Shown in pieces: positions 1-7,252 of a stretch of 34,053 bases of DNA. The stretch lies in contig NZ_JALKFX010000090.1 of the NCBI RefSeq assembly GCF_023243045.1, positions 1-34,053 of the forward strand, in the 5' to 3' direction. Below the pieces are notes generated by a model. The model had not been told where the DNA came from, searched no databases, and saw only the letters and a list, made by a program, of their open reading frames with translations. Origin of the DNA: Frankia sp. AgB32. GTDB lineage: Bacteria > Actinomycetota > Actinomycetes > Frankiales > Frankiaceae. The number at the start of each line of letters is the position of its first letter. The first letter of the stretch is position 1. The position numbers and the translations under genes were made by a program.

Positions 1-400
1 GAAGAGCCCGGTGACGCGAGAGTGTCACGCCGGGATCTGCGGGAGCCCGGGGGTGCGATTCCCCCGGGCCACCCGACCGGCAGCGTGATTCCAGCCGAGG
101 ATGTCCAGGCACCTGCCCAGCACGAATGCGGGCGTACCGCCGGGCTGGTCGAGCAGGCGGCGCATGGTGGGGCGGGTTGTCGGCCCGGCCTGGCGTCGTT
201 CCTGCCGGCGATCTCGTACAGACAGCTCTGCTGATCCTCATGCAGCCGCAGCGGCACGGGTCAACGTGGCCAGTACCGAGGCGGAGGCCTGGACCCGGCG
301 CTGTTCGAGCCGGGTGTAGTAGTCGACGCTGATCGCGGCAAGACCGGCGACCACTTCCCGGTGCAGGCCGGCGACCTTGCGGTGACCCCCGGTCCCGGGT
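1..400 (-). pseudogene. Decayed MmyB-type XRE regulator
   Basis: Read on the minus strand from about 400 down to 1, the translation shows the hallmark of MmyB-like XRE regulators: GLHREVVAGLAAISVDYYTRLEQ at about 305-375, where the family usually has LRREEVALLAGVSVDYYTRLEQGR. A TGA then interrupts this frame at about 240. The next family block, RLHEDQQSCLYEIAGR, continues in a second frame at about 205-250, and a third stretch, RRLLDQPGGTPAFVLGRCLD, follows in yet another frame at about 100-165. The pieces are in the correct order but in different frames, so this is a broken gene rather than a shadow ORF. No intact start is visible, and the remnant may continue past the left edge. Intact relatives are DNA-binding regulators often found next to oxidoreductases, which fits the neighbouring aldo/keto reductase remnant. 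Confidence 0.7.
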
Positions 401-464
401 TGGCCCACCTCCCGTGGAGTCGGTCGCGCGCGCCGACTTGGAACCTGTCTCCGGCAGGTGACGC

Positions 465-879
465 CAGGTCGGCCTCTCGAACATCACCCCGGAGCATCTT
501 CGTGCGGCGAGGTCGATCGTCGACATCGCGCCCGTCACGGCCCGCTACAACGTGACGGACCGCACCAACCAGGCCCTCCTGGAGGCGACGCTGGCCGCAG
601 GGGCGGGCCTTCGTGCCCTGGCGGCCCATCTCGCTGATCGCGCCCGGAACAGCGACCGACACCTCGGGACCGGAAGAGGTCCGGGACGTGCTCGCCCCGA
701 TCGCCGCGAACCACGACGCGACCCTCCCGCAGGACGCGCTTGCCTGGCTGCTTGCCGTGGATCCAGCCGTGCTTCCGATTCCCGCAACGACCGGCATCCG
801 TCATTTTCGGGAGAACGTCAGCGCTCTCGACCTGGAACTCACCACCGAGGAACGTGCAAGGATCACCGACCTCCCGTAG
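465..879 (+). pseudogene. Aldo/keto reductase remnant, frameshifted
   Basis: In one frame, 465-600 reads QVGLSNITPEHLRAARSI, the strand-helix block in the middle of aldo/keto reductases. From about 600 the match moves to another frame (AFVPWRPISLI, then AWLLAVDPAVLPIPATT and ENVSALDLELTTEERARI), which is the typical C-terminal NADP-binding part of the family, ending at a TAG at 877-879. A one-base frameshift near 600 joins the two. An in-frame TGA sits at 459-461, and the N-terminal half with the catalytic Asp/Tyr/Lys is absent. The intact enzyme would be an NADPH-dependent carbonyl reductase. This copy cannot be functional. Confidence 0.75.
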
Positions 880-933
880 GAGATCCGCGTAGGCGCCATT
901 TCTATCGCACCGCTTACCGACCCTCGGATGCGG

Positions 934-1518
934 TCAGGCCGGTGTCAGCAGGCAGGTGCAGGTGCCGTGGGCGACGAGTTTGCCGTTCGCGGCGGTGACG
1001 GTGCCCTCGGCGGTGGCGGTGCGGCGGCCGACATGGATCGTTTTCGCTTCGCAGGTCAACAGCTCCGCGGTGAGGGCTACCGAGCGGACGAAGTTCACCT
1101 TGAGTTCCAGGGTCGTGTAATAGGTGTCCGCCGGGAGTCGGGTGAACACGGCGCTGCCCATCGCGGTGTCCATCAGCGTCGCGAGGACCCCGCCATGGAC
1201 GGTGAACATGGCGTTCGCCGCGGCCGGGGACGGTCGCAGCGTCCACACCGAGCGGCCGACCTCGAGGGTGTCGAGGTGGATGCCGAGGGAGTGGCCGACG
1301 CCGATGCCCTCGGCGAGCCCCTGCTCCAGCAGGGCCCGCAGGTCCGCCATGCGCTGGTCGATCTCGGCCAGCGCCCCGGGCGTGCCCGGTCCGCCGCCGG
1401 GGACAGCGCCGCCGGGGACAGCGCCGCCGGACCCGGTGCCGACCGGCCCGGGGATGGTCCCGGCTGCCCCGTTGGGGTTCGCGAGGCCGTTGGGGTTCGC
1501 GATGCCATCGTGGTCCAC
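934..1518 (-). CDS. PaaI-like hot-dog thioesterase
   Basis: A 194-residue protein if started at the GTG at 1516-1518, which has an AGGAGGG ribosome site 7 nt upstream (1526-1532). A longer reading from 1578 has no such site. The first 45 or so residues are low-complexity Gly/Pro/Asn with short repeats. The rest is a single hot-dog domain with the PaaI/DUF4442-type signature TVHGGVLATLMDTAMGSAV, in which the HGG turn and the following Asp belong to the active site. The family hydrolyses acyl- or aryl-CoA thioesters. It is divergent from the lipid cluster on the plus strand, so it may share a regulatory region with it or be unrelated. A second hot-dog enzyme lies inside the cluster at 5481. Confidence 0.8.
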   Translation of the reverse strand: MDHDGIANPNGLANPNGAAGTIPGPVGTGSGGAVPGGAVPGGGPGTPGALAEIDQRMADLRALLEQGLAEGIGVGHSLGIHLDTLEVGRSVWTLRPSPAAANAMFTVHGGVLATLMDTAMGSAVFTRLPADTYYTTLELKVNFVRSVALTAELLTCEAKTIHVGRRTATAEGTVTAANGKLVAHGTCTCLLTPA

Positions 1519-2013
1519 GACCGAGCCCTCCTGTCGTCGGTGCCGGTGGCAGCGCCCGGCGGGTGGCCCCGCCGTCACGGATTACGACCGGCCGATATGA
1601 CGCGACGATATCCGGGCTTCCCGCGCGAAGACCGGTGAACGTCGCGCCGGTCGCCGACGGGTGGGCGAACAATAGTGAAACGCGTGCCGTCCCGGCGGTG
1701 CCAATGGGCCAAAGGGTCGGTAAACGACACCCGCGGGAAGCTCGGCGTATACCCTGAAATCCGCTGACCGCCGCGGCGGGCGGCTCATTGTCGACGGTGA
1801 TGGATCGATCGAAGTAATTCGTTATTCGTTGACCTGCCGATGCCTGATTGTCAGTGTTGGCTGCGGCGCCGACGTCAACCGGTCACCCGCGCGCCGATCG
1901 TCGGCCCCGGCCGGTCCGCGTTTTCCGACCACCCGATCGCTGTCCACGTACGTGCCGCGCGGCCGGACCGCCGTCCGCCGGGCCATCTGGTTACCGCATC
2001 GAGAGGGGTGTCC
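1519..2013. other. Divergent intergenic region
   Basis: About 495 bases separate the minus-strand thioesterase from the first gene of the plus-strand cluster. I see no supportable gene. Open frames here show no family match and the composition is less GC-rich than the flanks, especially around 1660-1690 and 1800-1850. A TTGACC hexamer lies at 1829-1834 on the plus strand, but I could not find a convincing -10 partner at normal spacing. Promoters for both directions presumably lie here. Confidence 0.5.
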
Positions 2014-3015
2014 ATGCCGGCGTCGCACATGGGCAGCCCGGCCGTGCCGCCCCAGGGTTCCGGCGCCAGGCTGGCGGCGGTGCCGCCCGCGCTGGAGTGT
2101 CACCTGTTGTCGTTGGCGGACGTGGCGGCCGGGTCGCCGGGACCGCGCGGTGGCCTGGCCAGGTCGATCGTCAGCCGGCTCGGGCGACTGTTGTTGGCGA
2201 GCGTGCTCGCCGAGCATCTCGGGGCTGCGTCCGCGGCCGACGTTCCGCTGGAGGTCGCGGCGGGAGGCCGGCCGGTGCCGCGCGGAGAGCCGGCGACGGG
2301 GGCGCGGGCCGGGATCGCACACGACCGGGATGTTCTCGTCGTCGGTTTCCATCCGGCCGGCTGCGCGGTGGACGTCGAGGACACGCCGGTGGCGCTGATC
2401 GCCGAGGTCGCCGGGCGGTTCTGCGCGCTCGACGAACGGCTGCTCCTGCCGGCCGGCGCGGCGGTACGCGGGCTGTGGTCGGCCAAGGAGGCCGTCGCGA
2501 AGTACACCGGCCTCGGGTTGCGGGCGGGGCTACGGACCATCACTTTCGACGGCGACCCGCAGGCCGGCTGGGTCCACTCGCGCTACCCGGGCGCGCAGCG
2601 GCCGCCGCTGTGCCGGGTGGTCGAGACCCCAGGGCGCCACCTGGCGTTCGCGGTCGGCGCGCGCGCCGCGACCGGGTACCTGGCCCTCCCGACCGGGGAT
2701 GTGACGCCCGTCGCCGGGGCGACCGCGGCCAGGCACGCCGCCACCGAGGCGCGATCCACCGCACTGCCCCCCACCGAGAGCCTCGCCGTCGAGGTGCCCG
2801 CGATCGAGGCGTCCGCGGTCGAGGCGCCGGTCATCGAGGTGCCGGTCATCGAGGTGCATCGATGGGTGCCGGTGACCTGGGTGCGGGAGGCCGGCGGGGC
2901 GCATCCGGCCCAGTTGGCGCGGGTGGCCCTCGCCCCCGCCGGAGAGCTGACCGACCTCGCCCGCGCGGTCGCGGCGACCGCACCGCCCACCAGCACAGGA
3001 CGGGAGCACACCTGA
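2014..3015 (+). CDS. 4'-phosphopantetheinyl transferase
   Basis: Transfers the phosphopantetheine arm from CoA to the conserved serine of carrier proteins. The protein is 333 residues from the ATG at 2014, which follows GAGAGGGGTG; longer upstream readings lack a ribosome site. The metal-binding pair is in AVDVE (Asp120, Glu122) and the third acidic residue is in LWSAKEAVAKYTGLGLR (Trp155, Lys158, Glu159), so the catalytic set of Sfp/AcpT-type transferases is complete. The C-terminal extension carries five degenerate pentapeptide repeats (about residues 258-282, of type x-[VI]-E-[VA]-[PS]) that are not part of the fold. It is first in the tailoring operon and its TGA overlaps the FAAL start by one base. 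The likely clients are the ACP at 6044 and the ACP domain of the synthase. Confidence 0.88.
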   Translation: MPASHMGSPAVPPQGSGARLAAVPPALECHLLSLADVAAGSPGPRGGLARSIVSRLGRLLLASVLAEHLGAASAADVPLEVAAGGRPVPRGEPATGARAGIAHDRDVLVVGFHPAGCAVDVEDTPVALIAEVAGRFCALDERLLLPAGAAVRGLWSAKEAVAKYTGLGLRAGLRTITFDGDPQAGWVHSRYPGAQRPPLCRVVETPGRHLAFAVGARAATGYLALPTGDVTPVAGATAARHAATEARSTALPPTESLAVEVPAIEASAVEAPVIEVPVIEVHRWVPVTWVREAGGAHPAQLARVALAPAGELTDLARAVAATAPPTSTGREHT

Positions 3016-4712
3016 TGCGTGGCTTGACCCTGCCCGGGGCCCTCGACGAGGCGGCCGCGGGCCATCCCGACACCGCCGTGACCTTCCCGAGTTCCGCCGA
3101 ACGTGTCCGCCTGGCCGACCTCGCCGCGGCCACGACCGCCCTCGCCCGCGGCCTGGTCGCGGACGGTGCGACGCCGGGCGAGCGGGTCGGCGTCTACAGC
3201 CGCAACAACGCCGACTTCCTCACCGGGGTGATCGGGGTGACCCGGGCCGGCGGGGCGGCCTGCCCGCTGCCGCTGCCCACCTCGGCCGCCGATCTCGCCG
3301 GCTACGCCAGCCGGCTCGCCTCGATCACGGCCGCGGCGGGCATCCATCGGGTCGTCGTCGGCGCCGGGGTGGACGGCATCGTCCGCCGGCTCGGCCCGAT
3401 CCTGCCGGGACTGCGGTTCCGCGGCGTCGGCGAACTGTCCGGCGCCGGCGGCGGGCCCCCGGCGCTGCCCGCCGGCGGCGAGTCCGACGTGGCGATCGTC
3501 CAGTTCACCTCCGGCAGCACCGCGCTGCCGAAGGGCGTCGTGCTGACCCATCGCAACGTCGTGCACGGCACGGCGGCGATCGTCGACGGGATCGAGCTCG
3601 GCCGTCCCGGCGACCACGGCGCGACCTGGCTGCCGCTCTACCACGACATGGGACTGTTCGGCACGCTGTCCGCGGCGCTGATCGGTACGCCGATGACGGT
3701 GTGGGCGCCGTCGACGTTCATCAAGGACCCGGGGGCCTGGCTGCGCGCGTTCGCCTCGATGGGCTGCACGGTCGCGCCGTCGCCGAACTTCGGCTACGAC
3801 GCCCTGCTCGCCGCGGTCACCCCGGAGGAGGCCGCCGAGGTTGACCTCGGTCGGTGGCGGATCGCGTTCAACGGTGCCGAGCCGGTGAACCCGACCACCA
3901 TCGAACGGTTCCAGGACCGTTTCGGCCCGGCCGGGTTCGCCGCCGAGACCATGTTCCCCGTCTACGGCATGGCTGAGGCGACGCTCGCGGTGACGTTCCC
4001 GCCGCTGGGTCGCCCGCCGCTGACGACCTGGGTGGACCGCGACCGTCTCGCCCGCGACGGCGTCGCCCAGCCGGTGGTGGCGGGCGCGCCCGGCGCCCGC
4101 GGCCTGGTCGCGCTCGGCCGGCCGGTGCGCGGGATGCGGCTGCGTGTCGTCGACGGGCAGCGTCGTCCCCGGCCGGACGGGTACGTCGGGGAGATCGAGA
4201 TCAGCGGCGACGCCGTCGCCGCGGGGTACCTGACCGCCGGGGGAGCGCCCGCGCCCGACGCCACCACAGCCTCGGCGGACTGGCTGCCCACCGGCGACCT
4301 CGGCTTCCTGACCGACGGCGAGCTGTATATCAGCGGTCGACGCAAAGAGATGATCATTATTCGTGGGGTGAACTACTACCCGGAGGACGCCGAGGCGCTG
4401 GTCCGCGACGCGCCGGGCGTGCACCGCCGCCGATGCGTGGCCGTCGTCGACGCCGGCGAGGCCGGCGCGGAGACGCTTACCGTGATCGCCGAGACCGGCC
4501 TGGCCGACGCCGCCGAGCGGGTCCGGCTGGCCACCGAGCTGCGGGCCGGGATCAGCGCCGCGCTCGGGCTCGCCGAGGTCTCCGTGCGACTCGTCGCCCC
4601 GGACGTGCTGCCGCGGACCTCCAGCGGCAAGTTCCGCCGCGCCGAGGCTCGTGACCTGACCCGTCCCGCCGCACCGCTGATATCGGAGGTGAGAACCGAT
4701 GCACGGCTATGA
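3015..4712 (+). CDS. Fatty-acyl-AMP ligase (FAAL-like)
   Basis: Adenylate-forming enzyme of 565 residues that activates a fatty acid as acyl-AMP. FAALs pass it to an acyl carrier protein rather than to CoA. Visible core motifs are FTSGSTALPKGV (P-loop), WLPLYHDMGLFG (the WLPxYHDMGL signature typical of FAALs), FNGAEPV, YGMAEATL, GDLGF, RRKEMIIIRGVNYYPED, and the C-terminal RTSSGKFRR with the catalytic lysine. The ATG at 3015 overlaps the preceding TGA, so translation is coupled. A stand-alone ACP four genes downstream (6044) is the obvious acceptor. I infer that this enzyme starts an ACP-tethered modification pathway. Its chain preference cannot be read from sequence. Confidence 0.88.
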   Translation: MRGLTLPGALDEAAAGHPDTAVTFPSSAERVRLADLAAATTALARGLVADGATPGERVGVYSRNNADFLTGVIGVTRAGGAACPLPLPTSAADLAGYASRLASITAAAGIHRVVVGAGVDGIVRRLGPILPGLRFRGVGELSGAGGGPPALPAGGESDVAIVQFTSGSTALPKGVVLTHRNVVHGTAAIVDGIELGRPGDHGATWLPLYHDMGLFGTLSAALIGTPMTVWAPSTFIKDPGAWLRAFASMGCTVAPSPNFGYDALLAAVTPEEAAEVDLGRWRIAFNGAEPVNPTTIERFQDRFGPAGFAAETMFPVYGMAEATLAVTFPPLGRPPLTTWVDRDRLARDGVAQPVVAGAPGARGLVALGRPVRGMRLRVVDGQRRPRPDGYVGEIEISGDAVAAGYLTAGGAPAPDATTASADWLPTGDLGFLTDGELYISGRRKEMIIIRGVNYYPEDAEALVRDAPGVHRRRCVAVVDAGEAGAETLTVIAETGLADAAERVRLATELRAGISAALGLAEVSVRLVAPDVLPRTSSGKFRRAEARDLTRPAAPLISEVRTDARL

Positions 4713-5484
4713 CGTCTTCCGCCACTACGAACGCAAGCGCTGGACGATCGAGGACCTCCCGTTCGACGAGATCGACCCCGACCACGTGCGCCCCGAGTAC
4801 GTGACGATGGTCAAGAGCGCCGTGATGGGCGAGGCGAACTCGATCGCCGCCCAGCACGGATTCCTCAACGAGTTCGACGACTACGACTTCTCGGCGTTCG
4901 TCGCCGTCTGGGGCTACGAGGAGCTCCAGCACCACTTCGCCTTCCGGACCTGGCTGGATGCGGTCGGCGTGACCATGCCGAGCGCCCCGGTCGAGGCGAT
5001 GCGCGCCCCGTACGCGCCCGGCACCACGCCGTGCGCCACCCTCGCCACCAACATCATTTCAGAGCTGACGGTCAACCACGTCTACCGGTCGGTCGCCGGT
5101 TGGGTCGAGGAGCCGGTGCTGCGCGGGCTGATGACCCGGGCCAGCCGGGACGAGGCCGGGCACGCGCGGGAGTTCGTGCACTACGCCCGCCGCCGGCTCG
5201 CCGCGCACCCCGACGAGCTGGCCTCGGTGCTGGAGACGCTCTACGTCTACACCTCCGAGCAGCGGATCAAACACCCGGTCGGGGTGTTCAAGAGCGGCCT
5301 GGCCGAGGTGGAGAACCACGAGACGATCGACACCGCGTTCGACATGTTCCTCGCCGGCATCGCCACCGAGGGCGAGCTGGACCGGTTGCAGGACAACATC
5401 CGCCGGGCGTTCGCCGCGCTGACCGGCCTCGACGTGAGCACCAACAGCCGGGTGCGGCGCCGGCTGGCGGAGGCGCTCGCGTGA
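4699..5484 (+). CDS. Ferritin-like diiron oxygenase/desaturase family protein
   Basis: A 261-residue helical protein with a full diiron ligand set: Glu45 (MGEANSI), Glu75 and His78 (YEELQHH), Glu122 (ISELTVNH), and Glu152 and His155 (RDEAGHA). This E, ExxH, E, ExxH order over four helices is the pattern of the ferritin-like superfamily that includes acyl-ACP desaturases, AurF-type N-oxygenases and related oxidases. The start at 4699 has GGAGG just upstream and overlaps the FAAL by 14 bases. Context suggests oxidation (desaturation, hydroxylation or similar) of an acyl chain on the cluster ACP. The exact reaction cannot be assigned from sequence. Confidence 0.78.
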   Translation: MHGYDVFRHYERKRWTIEDLPFDEIDPDHVRPEYVTMVKSAVMGEANSIAAQHGFLNEFDDYDFSAFVAVWGYEELQHHFAFRTWLDAVGVTMPSAPVEAMRAPYAPGTTPCATLATNIISELTVNHVYRSVAGWVEEPVLRGLMTRASRDEAGHAREFVHYARRRLAAHPDELASVLETLYVYTSEQRIKHPVGVFKSGLAEVENHETIDTAFDMFLAGIATEGELDRLQDNIRRAFAALTGLDVSTNSRVRRRLAEALA

Positions 5485-6047
5485 GCGCCGATCCGGTGGG
5501 CGCGGCCGCGCCGGACCTGCCCTGGTCGGTGCTGGAGGACTACCGCTGCTTCGGCTGCTCGCCGCACAACCCGCACGGCATCGCGCTCGTCTTCGACGAG
5601 CATCCCGAAGGCCTGTCGACGACGTTCCGGCTCGGCCGCAGCTACGAGTCGTACCCGGGGGTCGTGCACGGCGGCCTGCTCGGGGTCGTCGCCGACGAGA
5701 CGATGGGCAATCTGATCGTCGTGCGCACCGGCCTGGTGGCCTTCACGGTCAGCATGCGCCTGCGCTACATCATGCCGGTGTCCGTCGGCGCCGAGTACAC
5801 CTGCGTCGCCCGGCTGGGCGCCGTCGGCGGCGGCCCGCTGACCAGCGCGACGGCGGAGATCCTCGACGCCGAGGGCGCCTGCGTGGTGACGGCCTCCGCG
5901 AGCTACCGCAACGTTCCGTTCGGCACGGCCCGGGACCGCATCGCGCTGAGCGCCCCGGAGGCGGGCCGCCTCGACCAGGCACTGGCCACGACCGCGGCCG
6001 GCGCCTCGACCGCGACCAACGCCCCTACCCGACAGGAGACCCCGTGA
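5481..6047 (+). CDS. Hot-dog thioesterase, PaaI family
   Basis: A 188-residue protein from the GTG at 5481, which overlaps the previous TGA in a GTGA quartet. The longer open frame from 5031 is antisense-like noise inside the diiron gene. It starts with a CFGCSPHNPHGIAL element often seen in PaaI/4HBT proteins that have an N-terminal CxxCGxxNPxGL-like block. It continues with the hot-dog helix VVHGGLLGVVADETMG, whose HGG turn and acidic residue form the usual active site. The C-terminal 30 residues are Ala/Thr-rich and probably disordered. Lying directly before the ACP gene, it probably hydrolyses an acyl-ACP or acyl-CoA intermediate. A proofreading or release role is inference. Confidence 0.82.
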   Translation: MSADPVGAAAPDLPWSVLEDYRCFGCSPHNPHGIALVFDEHPEGLSTTFRLGRSYESYPGVVHGGLLGVVADETMGNLIVVRTGLVAFTVSMRLRYIMPVSVGAEYTCVARLGAVGGGPLTSATAEILDAEGACVVTASASYRNVPFGTARDRIALSAPEAGRLDQALATTAAGASTATNAPTRQETP

Positions 6048-6304
6048 GCACCGAGGCCGACGGCATCGTCCGTCAGATCACCGAGATCGTCGCCGTGGAG
6101 CTCGGCGTGCCCGTCGACGTCCTGATGCCCGACACCGACCTGCGGGGCATCGAGGGCGCCGACTCGGTGCGGCTGCTGCGCGTCGTGGCCAAGGTCGAGC
6201 AGACCTGGGACGTCGAACTCGACGACGACGACGTGTTCGGCGTGTCCTCGATCGCCGCCCTGTCCACCGTCGTGGGCAACGCGCTGCAGGTCCGTGCCGC
6301 ATGA
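6044..6304 (+). CDS. Stand-alone acyl carrier protein
   Basis: An 86-residue acidic protein with the phosphopantetheine-attachment motif EGADSVRLLR (Ser41; the usual form is GxDS). The predicted four-helix layout and length match a type II ACP. The GTG start at 6044 overlaps the TGA of the thioesterase, and its own stop overlaps the ATG of the methyltransferase (ATGA), so production is tightly coupled. It is the natural acceptor for the FAAL at 3015 and the likely scaffold on which the diiron enzymes, P450 and methyltransferase act. Its sequence differs from the DSIKR-type ACP domain in the synthase at 17553, so the two carriers probably serve separate stages. Confidence 0.9.
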   Translation: MSTEADGIVRQITEIVAVELGVPVDVLMPDTDLRGIEGADSVRLLRVVAKVEQTWDVELDDDDVFGVSSIAALSTVVGNALQVRAA

Positions 6305-7188
6305 CCGTCACCACCGCCGGCCCCGCCGACTCCGCTGCCAACGCCGCCGACAAGGCGACGCGGCCCGGGGAGACCAACCAGCACTACGACCTCGACCCGG
6401 AGATCTTCGGGCTGTTCCTCGACCCGCTGCGCAAGTACTCCTCCGGCCTCTACCGCACCGACGGCATCACACTGGCCGAGGCGCAGGTCGCCAAGCTGCA
6501 CTGGGTTGCCGAGGAGCTCGCGCTGACCGAGGGCGCCCGGCTGCTCGACGTCGGCTGCGGCTGGGGCTCGCTGATCCTGTTCATGGCCCGCGAGTACGGC
6601 GCCCGGGTGACGGGGATCAGCCCGGCCGGCCGCCAGCACGAGTTCATCGCCGCCCGCGCCGCCGAGTTCAACGTGGTCGACCGGGTCACCACCGCCGTCG
6701 GCAGGTTCGAGGACCTCGACCTGCCGGCCCGCTCGTTCGACGCGGTGACGATGCTCGGCTCGATCGTGCACATGCCCGACGTCGACCTCGCGGCGCGCCG
6801 GGCCCGGTCGATGCTGCGCCGCGGCGGGCGCTACTACGTGTCCGAGACGTGCTTCCGCAACACCGCGGCCCGCGACGAGTTCGACCGCCGCGCCGGCACC
6901 GAGTTCGTCCGCAACTCCATCTTCGGCTGGGGCGACATGCGGCCGCTGTCCGAACTGGTGCGCGCGGTCGAGGACGCCGGCTTCTCGGTGGACGACGTCG
7001 AGGACCTCACCGAGGACTACCGGCTCACCATCGAGGACTGGCTGGTGCGCGTCGCCGAGTCGGCCGCCGCCATCGACGAGCTGCGGCCCGGCATGGCTGC
7101 CGAGCTGACCCGCTACCTCGAGGTCGCGAACGCCGGCTGGGGGTTCACGACCAAGCACTACGCGCTGGTGTGCCGCAACGGGCGCTGA
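6301..7188 (+). CDS. SAM methyltransferase, cyclopropane/mycolic-acid synthase fold
   Basis: A 295-residue class I SAM-dependent methyltransferase. The N-terminal block QHYDLDPEIFGLFLDP and the SAM loop LLDVGCGWGS (residues 81-90) resemble the mycolic-acid cyclopropane synthase and CFA family, and the length fits the mycolic-acid branch. By my hand alignment, however, the residues that hold the bicarbonate base in cyclopropane synthases are replaced. The Cys of YSCAY is Ser48 (YSSGL), the Glu of GAFEH is Val156 (GSIVH), and the later His aligns near Ser181. It may therefore methylate without forming a ring, or act on a hydroxyl or an activated carbon. The ATGA overlap with the ACP gene suggests an ACP-linked substrate. 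Confidence 0.82.
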   Translation: MTVTTAGPADSAANAADKATRPGETNQHYDLDPEIFGLFLDPLRKYSSGLYRTDGITLAEAQVAKLHWVAEELALTEGARLLDVGCGWGSLILFMAREYGARVTGISPAGRQHEFIAARAAEFNVVDRVTTAVGRFEDLDLPARSFDAVTMLGSIVHMPDVDLAARRARSMLRRGGRYYVSETCFRNTAARDEFDRRAGTEFVRNSIFGWGDMRPLSELVRAVEDAGFSVDDVEDLTEDYRLTIEDWLVRVAESAAAIDELRPGMAAELTRYLEVANAGWGFTTKHYALVCRNGR

Positions 7189-7195
7189 GCCGCGT

Positions 7196-7224
7196 GCCGG
7201 GCGGCCGAGCCCGCGCCGCCCGGC
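7196..7224 (+). terminator. Intergenic GC hairpin after methyltransferase
   Basis: A perfect 9-bp inverted repeat, GCCGGGCGG (7196-7204) and CCGCCCGGC (7216-7224), with an 11-nt loop fills most of the 64-base gap between the methyltransferase and the desaturase-like gene. There is no T-tract, so it could be a weak or Rho-assisted terminator, an attenuator, or an RNA-stability hairpin that lowers or separates expression of the two downstream oxygenases. Confidence 0.45.
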
Positions 7225-7252
7225 GCCTCCCCTCCCGATCTCCGGAGACGCG

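Noticed and set aside
1829-1860. Sigma-70-like promoter before the PPTase
   Set aside because: A TTGACC hexamer is present, but no acceptable -10 lies at 16-19 bases.
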